From positions 1-33,934 of the forward strand of contig CANTXF010000067.1 of the NCBI GenBank assembly GCA_947853665.1: 33,934 nt of DNA, in the 5' to 3' direction. A program made the position numbers and the translations under genes. Below the pieces are notes generated by a model that made no database searches, had not been told where the DNA came from, and worked only from the letters and a program-made list of their open reading frames with translations. The DNA is from an uncultured Deferribacterales bacterium. Its GTDB lineage: Bacteria; Chrysiogenota; Deferribacteres; Deferribacterales; Mucispirillaceae. Positions 1 through 7,305 of the stretch are shown piece by piece. The number at the start of each line of letters is the position of its first letter. Positions within the stretch are counted from its first letter, which is position 1.

Positions 1-687
1 ATAGCGGCGGAAAAGCCGGATATGGTGCTTTTTACGGGAGACGTGGCCTCAAACAGCCACAATTTTCTCCATTTTCTTTATCAGACGGTAATAGAGCACA
101 GAATATGGAAAGACGCCGAATATTATCCCACCAGGGGAAACCACGAGGACGATATATTTTATTACGACCTGTTTTTCGACCTGCCGGAAGGAAAGACTTA
201 TTATTCTTTCGACAGAAGCGGAATGCACTTTATAGTGCTCGACGTTATAGACGTTTATTCGCCTGTGGACGAAAAACAGCTCGACTGGCTCAAAAATGAT
301 CTGGAAGCCAATAAAGATAAGCCCATATCCGTATCCCTGCATCTGCCACTTTTTACATCCGGCAAATACGAGCCTTACGACGCGCCCTATCTTACGGATT
401 TATTTAAACGGTACGACGTGCTTTTCGTTTTCTGCGCCCACGTTCATTCATACGAAAGGTCCCTTTTTGAAGGCACAAACTATGTTGTAACGGCGGGAGG
501 CGGAGCACCCCTATACCCCGCCACGAGAGAAAATCCGTATAAAGTCGTAAGAGAGCAGAAAAACCACTACTGCGTGCTTACGAGAAACGGAAGCGAATAC
601 ACCCTTACGGTAAAAGACATAGAAGGAAATATAATAGACACCGTAACGACCTCCGCGGAAGCGAAAAGAAAAGCCTCCGGCGGTTAA
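1..687 (+). CDS. Calcineurin-like metallophosphoesterase, purple acid phosphatase type (5' partial)
   Basis: The reading frame is open from the first base, so the gene starts upstream of the window; the ATG at 22 is internal. Visible motifs follow the metallophosphoesterase order: a GD pair (LFTGDVAS), GNHED, a His in SLHLPLF, and AHVHSYERS near the C-terminal side, which matches the GHxHxYER block typical of purple-acid-phosphatase-like enzymes. These residues would hold a two-metal centre hydrolysing phosphate esters. The first block (DxH) lies outside the window. The C-terminus ends in a short basic tail without a membrane anchor. Whether it is exported cannot be judged because the N-terminus is missing. 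The substrate is unknown. Confidence 0.85.
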   Translation: MAAEKPDMVLFTGDVASNSHNFLHFLYQTVIEHRIWKDAEYYPTRGNHEDDIFYYDLFFDLPEGKTYYSFDRSGMHFIVLDVIDVYSPVDEKQLDWLKNDLEANKDKPISVSLHLPLFTSGKYEPYDAPYLTDLFKRYDVLFVFCAHVHSYERSLFEGTNYVVTAGGGAPLYPATRENPYKVVREQKNHYCVLTRNGSEYTLTVKDIEGNIIDTVTTSAEAKRKASGG

Positions 688-831
688 GGCAAAAACGAAC
701 CGCCCGCTTTCCGCTCCGCAAAATATGCCGGCAAAGGCGGCTGGCGTGATATAACCGGCAAAATAACTTTTCCCATACGGGTTTACAGGCCCTTTCAAAA
801 AGCCGCCGGCGGGGAGCCTGCCTTAAAACCG

Positions 832-860
832 TTGCCAAAATCTTATTCAGGCATTATCTT
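832..860 (+). promoter_or_regulatory. Putative sigma-70-type promoter for the LRV-repeat gene
   Basis: TTGCCA at 832-837 and TATCTT at 855-860 are separated by 17 bases, placing a start site about 15-20 bases before the ATG at 885. The -10 box is imperfect. The rest of the 688-884 gap holds no gene that I can see. Confidence 0.4.
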
Positions 861-884
861 TAAATTATAAATTCGGAGCGGGCT

Positions 885-3137
885 ATGGCGTTATTCGGCG
901 GCGATAACGGTTTTACCGAACGCATATCGGAAAGTTTCGGAAAATTCGGCATTAAAATGGAGCGCTGGGAAAAAGGCGGCGTTAAAAATGCCCTGCGCCT
1001 GGATATGTTCGACACTATCCACGATTCCAAATATATAGCCGTGGCGGTAAAATCCTCCCACGGTAAAAACGCGCCCGCCCTGTGGAACGACATAATCGAA
1101 AAAGACCTTATACCGGCCGCGGCGGCTTCGGGAGAAGAACCGGCAGCCGCTCTCATAATACCGTCCAAGGATGCGGACACGGTAATAGAAATGTGCCGCA
1201 AAAGATATCTTACTCCCACGGTTTACCAGCTTTTTCCCGGCTACGTGGTGGCCGGGTTTCAAAAAAGGGATATGGCAAAGCTGCTCTCGGAGCATGAAAA
1301 AAGCGCAGACAACTCCGGCCAGGAAAAACCGGCGGATAAAGCGGAAAAAGACGCGGACTCCCCGGAAAAAGGCGGAGCGGAAGAAGTTCTCGGCGGGCAG
1401 GCGGGCAAAAAACCCGGTAAAACGGCCGGATCATCCGGGCAAAAGCAATCGGAAACTCAAGCCGCGCCTAAAACAACCTCGCCTTTGGGAAAAAAGCTGG
1501 CGGCGGCTGCCCTTTTGGGCGTTACGTTAGGCCTTATGCCTCTTGGGGCTAAAACCGTTATGGATAAGCTTTCCTCAAACAAAGAGCAGGAGGAGGAAGC
1601 CGCAGCGGACCGTGCGGCAGTGGAAAAGTATTTCAACGGCATAAAAAACGGCACGCCGGAAAACATGGAGCTTTTAAAATATATAGCGTCAAACCCGCAG
1701 CTTGCCAGAGAGGAGCTGGAAAGGCTAGCCGATACTCCCGTGGGCACGGAAGCGGCTAAAAATCCCGCCGCTCCGGAAAATATAATAGAAAAAGCGGCCC
1801 TTTCGGCAAACGAGGATAAACGCGCCGCGGCGGCGGAAAACCCGGCCGCACCGGAAGCCCTTCTGCGCCGCCTCAGCGCTGACCCGTCCCCTAAGGTAAG
1901 AAGCGCTGCGGCAAGGAACCCGGCCATACCAAGGGACGTTATGCAGAAGCTGGCGAAAGACGAGCCGGAAGTACGCGAAAGCCTGCTTGAAAACAATATG
2001 CTGCCGCCGGATATTCTTGATACGATAACATCCGGAGCATCCGCAAGCTGCGATTTCAACAGAAAGCTCATGGCCAATCCATGCATAGACCCGGCGGCGC
2101 TGGCGTATAATGCCGATAATCCGGATTCCTGCATAAGAGAAGGTGTTGCGGCAAATCCCAACACTCCGCCGGAAGTTCTGGCGGGCCTTACGGACGACCC
2201 TCTTCCAAAAGTGAGGGAAGCCGCCTGGAAAAACGCTAAAATCCCCCGTGATAAAATATCCTCCATATTCATGCCCCGCTGGACTCCGGATGAAAAAAAC
2301 ATAAAGCTGGAGGAAGCAAGAAAAGCGGCTCTTGAAAACCCGGCGGCGGATAAAGGCGCCATGCGGAAAGCGGTTTTCATAGACCCTGAAAAATACGCCG
2401 GGCACGTGGCTAAAAACCCTTCCGCTCCGGCGTCGCTTATAAACAGGCTTAAAAGCTTATCGGACGGCTCCGGCGGTCTCAGAAAGTTTATATCCGACGC
2501 GATGGATATGAAAAACGACCCCGAAACCATCGAAAAAATTAAAAACCTGGCCGCCGGATACGGCGGAGACCCGAGCGTGCCTCTGCGCAAGACGCTGAAC
2601 GCCGGGTTCGCGAAAAACGTTTACGACCCCTACCGCCTTATACAGGATATGAGGCGCTTTCCCAACCCGGACGGCATGAAGGACGGGCCGGTAAAATTCA
2701 CCCCGGAAAACGCTTCCGGGAAATATACGGGAATACCGCAGGCGGAAGGCCTCGCCGTAAGGAAATATTCCATGGACGATTTCGGAAACATTCCGGAACG
2801 TTTTTCCGATCTGCCTATGCCTGAAAGGCGCCCCGACGACCAATTCCAGCCGGAAGCAGAAAAAGCTGCGTTTGAAGCCGCGGACGCCATAGTGGACGGT
2901 ATAATGGAAAACGTGCTGCCCGCTTTTATGCCCGGCAAAGACGGAACCGCCGCGAAAAATTCAAAAAAATCTTCAGGCTCCCCCTCAGGGGCGCAGGCAG
3001 AAACCGCAGGAGGAATAGGAGCCTCAAGCGGCGGCGGAAGCTACGGCGGAAACCCGGCGCATATACCGGAAGGCTCCCCGGAATGGCTCTTTCAGAACGC
3101 CTGCGAACGTATTGACGTACTGCAAAGTATGTTTTAG
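885..3137 (+). CDS. Membrane-tethered protein with leucine-rich-variant (LRV/HEAT-like) repeats
   Basis: A 750-residue protein of unknown function. Residues 1-140 form a compact domain I do not recognise. Residues 140-200 are a Lys/Glu/Pro/Ser-rich linker. Residues about 202-222 are a single hydrophobic segment (AAAALLGVTLGLMPLGAKTV), probably a membrane anchor. From about residue 260 to 460 come helical repeats of the form NPAxPxxLLxxLxxDPxxxVRxAAAxN, recognisable as LRV-type repeats, a solenoid related to HEAT/Armadillo. The C-terminal 290 residues carry a few more degenerate repeats (ENPAADKGAMRKA, KNPSAPASLINRL), then a Pro-rich and a Gly/Ser-rich tail. The Cys-rich Fe-S module of the Azotobacter LRV protein is not evident. 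The ATG at 885 follows a weak GGAG. The next gene starts only nine bases after the stop, so they are probably co-transcribed. A protein-binding scaffold role is inference. Confidence 0.7.
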   Translation: MALFGGDNGFTERISESFGKFGIKMERWEKGGVKNALRLDMFDTIHDSKYIAVAVKSSHGKNAPALWNDIIEKDLIPAAAASGEEPAAALIIPSKDADTVIEMCRKRYLTPTVYQLFPGYVVAGFQKRDMAKLLSEHEKSADNSGQEKPADKAEKDADSPEKGGAEEVLGGQAGKKPGKTAGSSGQKQSETQAAPKTTSPLGKKLAAAALLGVTLGLMPLGAKTVMDKLSSNKEQEEEAAADRAAVEKYFNGIKNGTPENMELLKYIASNPQLAREELERLADTPVGTEAAKNPAAPENIIEKAALSANEDKRAAAAENPAAPEALLRRLSADPSPKVRSAAARNPAIPRDVMQKLAKDEPEVRESLLENNMLPPDILDTITSGASASCDFNRKLMANPCIDPAALAYNADNPDSCIREGVAANPNTPPEVLAGLTDDPLPKVREAAWKNAKIPRDKISSIFMPRWTPDEKNIKLEEARKAALENPAADKGAMRKAVFIDPEKYAGHVAKNPSAPASLINRLKSLSDGSGGLRKFISDAMDMKNDPETIEKIKNLAAGYGGDPSVPLRKTLNAGFAKNVYDPYRLIQDMRRFPNPDGMKDGPVKFTPENASGKYTGIPQAEGLAVRKYSMDDFGNIPERFSDLPMPERRPDDQFQPEAEKAAFEAADAIVDGIMENVLPAFMPGKDGTAAKNSKKSSGSPSGAQAETAGGIGASSGGGSYGGNPAHIPEGSPEWLFQNACERIDVLQSMF

Positions 3138-3146
3138 TATAAACCT

Positions 3147-3710
3147 ATGCTTACCCGCGCGTGCAAAAAGGACAGACAGCTTTTTCTTTCCGCCGTAAAA
3201 AGGATAATGGGCTCCATGGGTCTTAAAATACTGGAGCGTGGCCTGGATTACGGAACGGAGAAACCGGACATGGTTGCGGTATATCCGGACAAGCAAAAAT
3301 ATTATATAGTGGAAGCACTTTCTCTGGACTGTTTCGAACAGCCCTCCCCCCGTCTTTACGCGAAAGACGCCTGCCAGGATTACAGAGATTACTGCAAAAG
3401 GCTGTTTTCCGGAAACGAAGCGGAGGCCGCCGCCGCTGCCGCAGTTATATGCGACCTGTCCTCCGGCATAGAGGCTTTTTCATATAAAGCCGTAGGGCCG
3501 CATATATTAAACGCCATGTCAAGATACGCGTCTCTCGCCGTACCGCCGGAAAAAACTGATGAAGTATGCGGCGTTCTGGAAAAACTGGGCCTTGATTTCA
3601 GAAGCCTGGATATACTGGACGATTTTACACTTATACTCATATCAAGACAAGACACGGAAAAGCTCTCGGAAAAGAAAAAATTTATAGGCTTTATGCTGGC
3701 TAATCGATAA
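3147..3710 (+). CDS. Conserved-looking hypothetical protein, partner of the LRV-repeat gene
   Basis: A 187-residue soluble protein that I do not recognise. It has no signal peptide or membrane segment. The stretch EKPDMVAVYPDKQKYYIVEA (PD, then a beta strand ending in Glu) has the spacing of the core of PD-(D/E)xK nuclease folds, but the ExK lysine is absent, so a nuclease assignment is only speculative. It lies nine bases after the LRV-repeat gene and probably belongs to the same operon. Its last 11 bases overlap the 3' end of the convergent gene on the minus strand. Confidence 0.6.
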   Translation: MLTRACKKDRQLFLSAVKRIMGSMGLKILERGLDYGTEKPDMVAVYPDKQKYYIVEALSLDCFEQPSPRLYAKDACQDYRDYCKRLFSGNEAEAAAAAAVICDLSSGIEAFSYKAVGPHILNAMSRYASLAVPPEKTDEVCGVLEKLGLDFRSLDILDDFTLILISRQDTEKLSEKKKFIGFMLANR

Positions 3711-5457
3711 CGTTGGGCTTCAGGGCCATATATTCCGCCTCGCTCATGCGGGAAACGGTTTCGTATTCCCTCCTGTAAGCGGCTTCCAAAGCCGCGTCCA
3801 TAAGAGAAGCGTCGAGAACGCACAAGACGAAATTCTGACCCGCCGGAGACACCCACCTGTCCGCTATATTTATGACGCCGTCCAGAGAATTTGCCGCGGA
3901 AGAAGCCGTCATCCACAAAAATCTTTTGGCGGTTTCAGCGTTTTCTATTTCCGACGCTTTTTTGCCTTCCACCAGTTTTTTTATCATTTGGCGCGCGGCC
4001 GCGTCCTTTATCTGCTTTTTCGCGCTTTTAACCGCGGTTTTTTCATCCGACGCGCCGGCCACAACGTTATAGGGAGGCAGGCTCTTACGGTTCGCAAACC
4101 AGGACGGCACGGAGGAGGGAGCCATTTCCGCGGCAAGTTCCGGAGCTTCCACCGGCTCTACGAATGGCGCGGAAGGAGCCTTTACGCCGCCTGTAAAATC
4201 CGCCGCCTGCGGATAGGCTATTTCCGGCCCGGCTGGATTTTTTGCGGCAAACGGCCCGTCAACTACTCCGGCAGAGGGAACTTCTGCCCGACGCGGCTCT
4301 TTTGGAAAAGCCGGATTTGACGCCCGGCCAGGCCCTGACGGAGCTGATGCTTCCGGCTCCCGGTAGGAAACGGATTCAGGCGCGTATACTCCGGAAACCA
4401 TAGCGGCCACGGGAGCGCATACCTTGCGCTGGTCTGGAAAAGAAACGTCCCCGCCGCCCGTTATCATATCCATAAGAGACGCGTTGACTCCGGGAATGGC
4501 CCTGTCCGGCGGAAGAAACAGGGAGCCTTTTTCGGTAACGTTTACCGTGGCCGTCTGGAGGCCGGTTTTTACGTCGAAAAGCCTTATATGGTTTTTAACG
4601 AACAACCCGGCGAACCCGGCTCCGCCGCTGCCGGCTATTTTTCCAAAACCGTCGCTCAGGCTGAAAATACGCTTCATGGAAGGGTAATCGTAAATATGGA
4701 CGTAAGGCCCGGAAACGACCGTCAGACGGCCAGACAGACCGTCCGGAACAATAGAATCCGCCTTTATGGGAGACACGCGGGAAACCGAGGCCCTGTCGCC
4801 CCGCATAAAATAAATTCCGTCCCCCGAAGCTATAAGAAAACCGTTTTTCTTAGAATCGGAAGCGATATCGTTTACTGGCGAAGACATATCGGTTCTGCCG
4901 AGCAGAGCGCCGGAAAAAGACCAGGCTGTAATAATTCCGTGCCTTTCCGCCACTAAAAGAACCTTTTCGTCTCCGCTGGGCAGCACAGCGGAAACCGGCC
5001 CGGAAAATTCCTTGGTAAAAATATGCTCCAGACCTTTTTTGCCGAAACGGAAAAGAGCTGCGGAGGCTCCGTCCGTGGCGGCTATAAATTCGCCGGTAAG
5101 GTCCTGGGATATTTTTTTTACCGGACCGGAAAAAGCCCCGTCCCACTTCCAGGCGGCCCTGCCCGAAAGCATATCGTAAAGTACGAGGCTTCCGTCCACG
5201 CCGGAGATAAGATAAGACGGAACGTATGCCGAAAGAGCAGCGGCCGTAATCCTGCCGTCTATGATAAAGCGCTCCGTATCACGGCATTCGGTTAAAGATG
5301 TTTTTATTACGGAGGTTTTATTATCCGGCGCTTCCGATACGGAAACAAGGCTCTGGTAAACGGGAGAATAACCGGCCGATATTATATCCGGCAAAGCCCG
5401 GCAGGGATTAAAAACAAATAAAAGAAAAAAAACGGACGCCGCCGGAATAATCCTCAT
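3700..5457 (-). CDS. Secreted beta-propeller-like protein with LPP20-like C-terminal domain
   Basis: A 585-residue exported protein. Residues 1-21 are a Sec signal peptide (basic start, hydrophobic VFFLLFVF, then CRALP). Residues about 50-340 are short repeats with strand-turn patterns such as GSLVLYDMLSGRAAWKWDG and HIRLFDVKTGLQTATV, which resemble WD40/PQQ-type propeller blades. Residues 340-450 are a Pro/Ala-rich linker. The last 120 residues (KKQIKDAAARQMIKKLVEGK onward) are helical and resemble the LPP20/FlgT-N-like fold found in envelope lipoproteins. No lipobox is seen, so the protein is probably periplasmic. It overlaps the convergent gene at 3147-3710 by 11 bases. No strong RBS precedes the ATG. 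Family membership is inferred from pattern only. Confidence 0.6.
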   Translation of the reverse strand: MRIIPAASVFFLLFVFNPCRALPDIISAGYSPVYQSLVSVSEAPDNKTSVIKTSLTECRDTERFIIDGRITAAALSAYVPSYLISGVDGSLVLYDMLSGRAAWKWDGAFSGPVKKISQDLTGEFIAATDGASAALFRFGKKGLEHIFTKEFSGPVSAVLPSGDEKVLLVAERHGIITAWSFSGALLGRTDMSSPVNDIASDSKKNGFLIASGDGIYFMRGDRASVSRVSPIKADSIVPDGLSGRLTVVSGPYVHIYDYPSMKRIFSLSDGFGKIAGSGGAGFAGLFVKNHIRLFDVKTGLQTATVNVTEKGSLFLPPDRAIPGVNASLMDMITGGGDVSFPDQRKVCAPVAAMVSGVYAPESVSYREPEASAPSGPGRASNPAFPKEPRRAEVPSAGVVDGPFAAKNPAGPEIAYPQAADFTGGVKAPSAPFVEPVEAPELAAEMAPSSVPSWFANRKSLPPYNVVAGASDEKTAVKSAKKQIKDAAARQMIKKLVEGKKASEIENAETAKRFLWMTASSAANSLDGVINIADRWVSPAGQNFVLCVLDASLMDAALEAAYRREYETVSRMSEAEYMALKPNVID

Positions 5458-5521
5458 AAAATATTTTATAAAGCAAAACCATTATGGCCGCAATAAATAA
5501 TAAATAGAGCGCAACCCTTTC

Positions 5522-5550
5522 TTGAAAAAGGGAAAGGCAGACAATAATAT
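5522..5550 (+). promoter_or_regulatory. Promoter of tspO
   Basis: TTGAAA at 5522-5527 and TAATAT at 5545-5550 with a 17-base spacer. A small hairpin, CCCTTT/AAAGGG at 5515-5532, overlaps the -35 box and could be an operator or chance. Confidence 0.5.
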
Positions 5551-5571
5551 TTAAAAAGAGGTTTATTTATC

Positions 5572-6042
5572 ATGGACAAAAAAAATTTTATATCGTTTAT
5601 CGTATGCTTCGTTATCTGTTTTACGGCTGGAATTATAGCCTCCTATCCGGTAAGCGGCAGCCAGGTATGGTACGAAACACTAAGCCTTTCCTACCTTAAC
5701 CCGCCGGAATGGCTTTTCGGGCCCGTATGGGGCGTGCTGTATCTTCTTATGGCCGTTGCGGTATGGCTTGTAACAAAAAGACGCGCAAATCCGTATTACC
5801 CCGCCGCGGTCATTCTTTTTGCCGTACAGCTGGTGCTGAACGTGGCATGGACGTACATATTTTTCGGAGCGATGAATCCCGAATACGCCTATATAGAAAT
5901 ACTGCTGCTGGACGCGGCCGCCCTTTTAACCGCCGTGGTATTCGGCAGAATATCGAAAGCCGCCCAATGGCTGATGCTGCCTTATATTATATGGCTTGGG
6001 CTTGCAACTTATCTTAACTGGCACGTAATGTACTACAATTAA
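5572..6042 (+). CDS. tspO: TspO/MBR family tryptophan-rich sensory membrane protein
   Basis: A 156-residue inner-membrane protein with five predicted transmembrane helices, the usual length for the family. The family block NPPEWLFGPVWGVLYLLMA is intact at residues 43-61, followed by the Trp/Asn-containing fourth helix (VQLVLNVAWTYIFF) and YLNWHVMYYN at the end. TspO proteins bind porphyrins and related ligands and act in tetrapyrrole, redox or stress responses; the role here is not shown by context. The start is supported by AGAGG about ten bases upstream of ATG 5572. The gene appears monocistronic: its own promoter lies upstream and the hairpin array follows. Confidence 0.95.
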   Translation: MDKKNFISFIVCFVICFTAGIIASYPVSGSQVWYETLSLSYLNPPEWLFGPVWGVLYLLMAVAVWLVTKRRANPYYPAAVILFAVQLVLNVAWTYIFFGAMNPEYAYIEILLLDAAALLTAVVFGRISKAAQWLMLPYIIWLGLATYLNWHVMYYN

Positions 6043-6080
6043 AACCCGGCCGAAGCCGGACGTATGGCAAATATTGATAA

Positions 6081-6160
6081 TACCGGTTCCTCCGTGTAAA
6101 AAACGGAAGCCGCTTAATATAACCGGCTCCTTTTATACGCGCGGGGCGAAACAGAGCAAA
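6081..6160. repeat. Degenerate left edge of the hairpin array
   Basis: Contains imperfect inverted repeats: CCGGTT at 6083-6088 with AACCGG at 6121-6126, and an inner CTCCGT/ACGGAA pair. The A-rich lead and T-rich exit match the array units to the right, but the linker words are not preserved. It may also act as the tspO terminator. Confidence 0.4.
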
Positions 6161-6435
6161 AACGGGAGCGGGTTTATTTATCCCCGCTCGTTTTCTATCC
6201 ATCAAAACGGGAGCGGGTTTATCTGTCCCCGCTCCTTTGGGAGCAAGCTCGGATCAGAAAAGCGGGACGCGCAATATTTGTCGCGCGTCGCTTTCTGTCC
6301 ACCAAAGCGGGACGCGCATAATCTGTCGCGCGTCGCTTGAGAGCAAGCTCGGAATAGAAACGTCTGCACTAATAAAGCAGACGTTTTCTGTCCACCAACA
6401 TCCGCAAAAAATAAAGCGGATGTTTTCTGCCCTCA
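6161..6435. repeat. Array of paired hairpins: two covarying 100-base units plus a third pair
   Basis: Unit X (6161-6260) and unit Y (6261-6360) are each exactly 100 bases and align without gaps. Each has a hairpin, linker L1 (TTCTRTCCAYCAAA), a second hairpin with the same stem, and linker L2 (GAGCAAGCTCGGAAYAGAAA-like). Stem cores are GAGCGGG/CCCGCTC in X (6166-6172 with 6183-6189; 6211-6217 with 6228-6234) and GACGCGC/GCGCGTC in Y (6266-6272 with 6283-6289; 6311-6317 with 6328-6334). All four loops are 10 bases. In three of the four hairpins a GG on the 5' side is bulged between the core and a 3-4 base outer stem. A third pair follows: AACGTCTGC/GCAGACGTT (6360-6384) and AACATCCGC/GCGGATGTT (6397-6424), with loops ending in TAAA. 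Each hairpin is flanked by A on the left and T on the right, as in bidirectional terminators. It lies in a 543-base gap with no credible gene. Confidence 0.85.
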
Positions 6436-6521
6436 AAGCGGCGTCCTTATGAAATAATTACCTTTTTACAATCTTTTGCCCGGCAGGTAAAACGCCCGGA
6501 ATGATTAAGGCAAAATAACGC

Positions 6522-6548
6522 TTGACTTACCCCCCCCCGTGCTATTAT
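6522..6548 (+). promoter_or_regulatory. Promoter with a nine-C homopolymer in its spacer
   Basis: TTGACT at 6522-6527 and TATTAT at 6543-6548 flank a 15-base spacer that includes a run of nine C (6530-6538). The predicted start site is about 30 bases before the lipoprotein ATG at 6586. With 11 C the spacer would reach the 17-base optimum, so slippage in the tract would change promoter strength. Confidence 0.6.
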
Positions 6549-6585
6549 GCGCCATGTCGTTTAAAAATATTTAAGGGGGTATTTT

Positions 6586-7146
6586 ATGTCTGAAAAAATT
6601 TTGTTCTTTATACTGCTCTGCCTGAGCGTATTTGCCATAGCGGGCTGTAATTCGTCCGACGACGTGAAAATGATGCGCAAGGACGAATTCATACAGCTTG
6701 TTAACGGAAAAGATGCAGCCGACACGCTTAATCTGGGGGAGCAGGTAATGCCGGATATCTATAACGATAATCCGTACAGGAAAATCCCTTCCATAAATGT
6801 CTCCAACACCAACGGAGAAGATTCTCTTGTAATAATATTCAATATAAACGAAAGCTCCTATCATATAGCGGAGGAAGCGGAAACAGTGCTTAAAACGGGC
6901 GCCGATAATCAGCCGGTGGCTCTGGCCCTGTACCTTGGCGGCAAATTAACCCCTGGAGAAACTTATAAGGGGAGCTTTGTCGTAATTACCGTGCCCCAGA
7001 GTAAAATGGAATATTTCAATTATATTTCGGAGGAGCAGATGTACGCGTTATACGCCGATTATCTGGGAGATAAATACGAATACGAATTTATCGCTTCGGA
7101 AAAGGATATAATTTACTCCGGCAGAGGCGGTGAAAATATTAACTGA
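6586..7146 (+). CDS. Lipoprotein of unknown function with a possibly phase-variable promoter
   Basis: A 186-residue lipoprotein. Residues 1-20 are a signal peptide II (ILFFILLCLSVFAIAGC) with lipobox AIAGC and acylated Cys20; the following NSSDD is compatible with outer-membrane sorting. The mature part is acidic and beta-rich, with Tyr/Glu-rich segments toward the C-terminus (YISEEQMYALYADYLGDKYE). I do not recognise the family. The RBS AAGGGGG sits about eight bases before ATG 6586. It is preceded by the poly-C promoter and followed by a strong terminator, so it is a single-gene unit. Confidence 0.75.
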   Translation: MSEKILFFILLCLSVFAIAGCNSSDDVKMMRKDEFIQLVNGKDAADTLNLGEQVMPDIYNDNPYRKIPSINVSNTNGEDSLVIIFNINESSYHIAEEAETVLKTGADNQPVALALYLGGKLTPGETYKGSFVVITVPQSKMEYFNYISEEQMYALYADYLGDKYEYEFIASEKDIIYSGRGGENIN

Positions 7147-7175
7147 TTGTCATTCCTTCCTTTTATATTAAAAAA

Positions 7176-7210
7176 AGCGGCCGGCAAGTTATGCCGGCCG
7201 CTCTTTTTTT
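7176..7210. terminator. Rho-independent terminator after the lipoprotein gene
   Basis: An 11-bp perfect stem AGCGGCCGGCA/TGCCGGCCGCT (7176-7186 with 7192-7202), loop of five, T-run 7204-7210 on the plus strand and A-run on the other side, so it can work in both directions. Confidence 0.9.
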
Positions 7211-7258
7211 ATAATCTGCGCTGTTTAGCCTAAAAGCAGTAAAATTCAGCAAGGTAAT

Positions 7259-7288
7259 AAACTGCCGCCTGAAATCATGCGGCAGTTT
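7259..7288 (-). terminator. Hairpin after nifJ, probable terminator
   Basis: A 10-bp stem AAACTGCCGC/GCGGCAGTTT with a 10-base loop, 18 bases beyond the nifJ stop. The T-run on the minus strand is short (GTTTATT). Its layout (AAC stem GTT, 10-base loop) resembles the array hairpins at 6360-6424. Confidence 0.6.
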
Positions 7289-7305
7289 ACGACGGACAAG
7301 TTTTA

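Noticed and set aside
1457-2590. Long minus-strand frame of 377 codons inside the LRV gene
   Set aside because: It is antisense to a repeat-rich gene with clear LRV pattern, has no RBS and has a Ser/Ala-rich composition mirroring the sense codons.
6161-6435. CRISPR array
   Set aside because: There are no repeats of constant 25-40 bases with unique spacers, and no cas genes. The repeated parts are hairpins and linkers with a 100-base period.
6161-6435. Integron attC sites (AAC...GTT ends and unpaired bases in the stem)
   Set aside because: The full RYYYAAC and GTTRRRY core sites are not met, there are no cassette genes between hairpins and no integrase in the window.
6074-6452. Open frames through the hairpin array with repeated peptides (NGSGFIYPRSF, KRDAQYLSRVA)
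   Set aside because: The unit length of 100 is not a multiple of three, no RBS is present, and the conserved feature is the pairing of arms. The peptides are by-products of the repeat.
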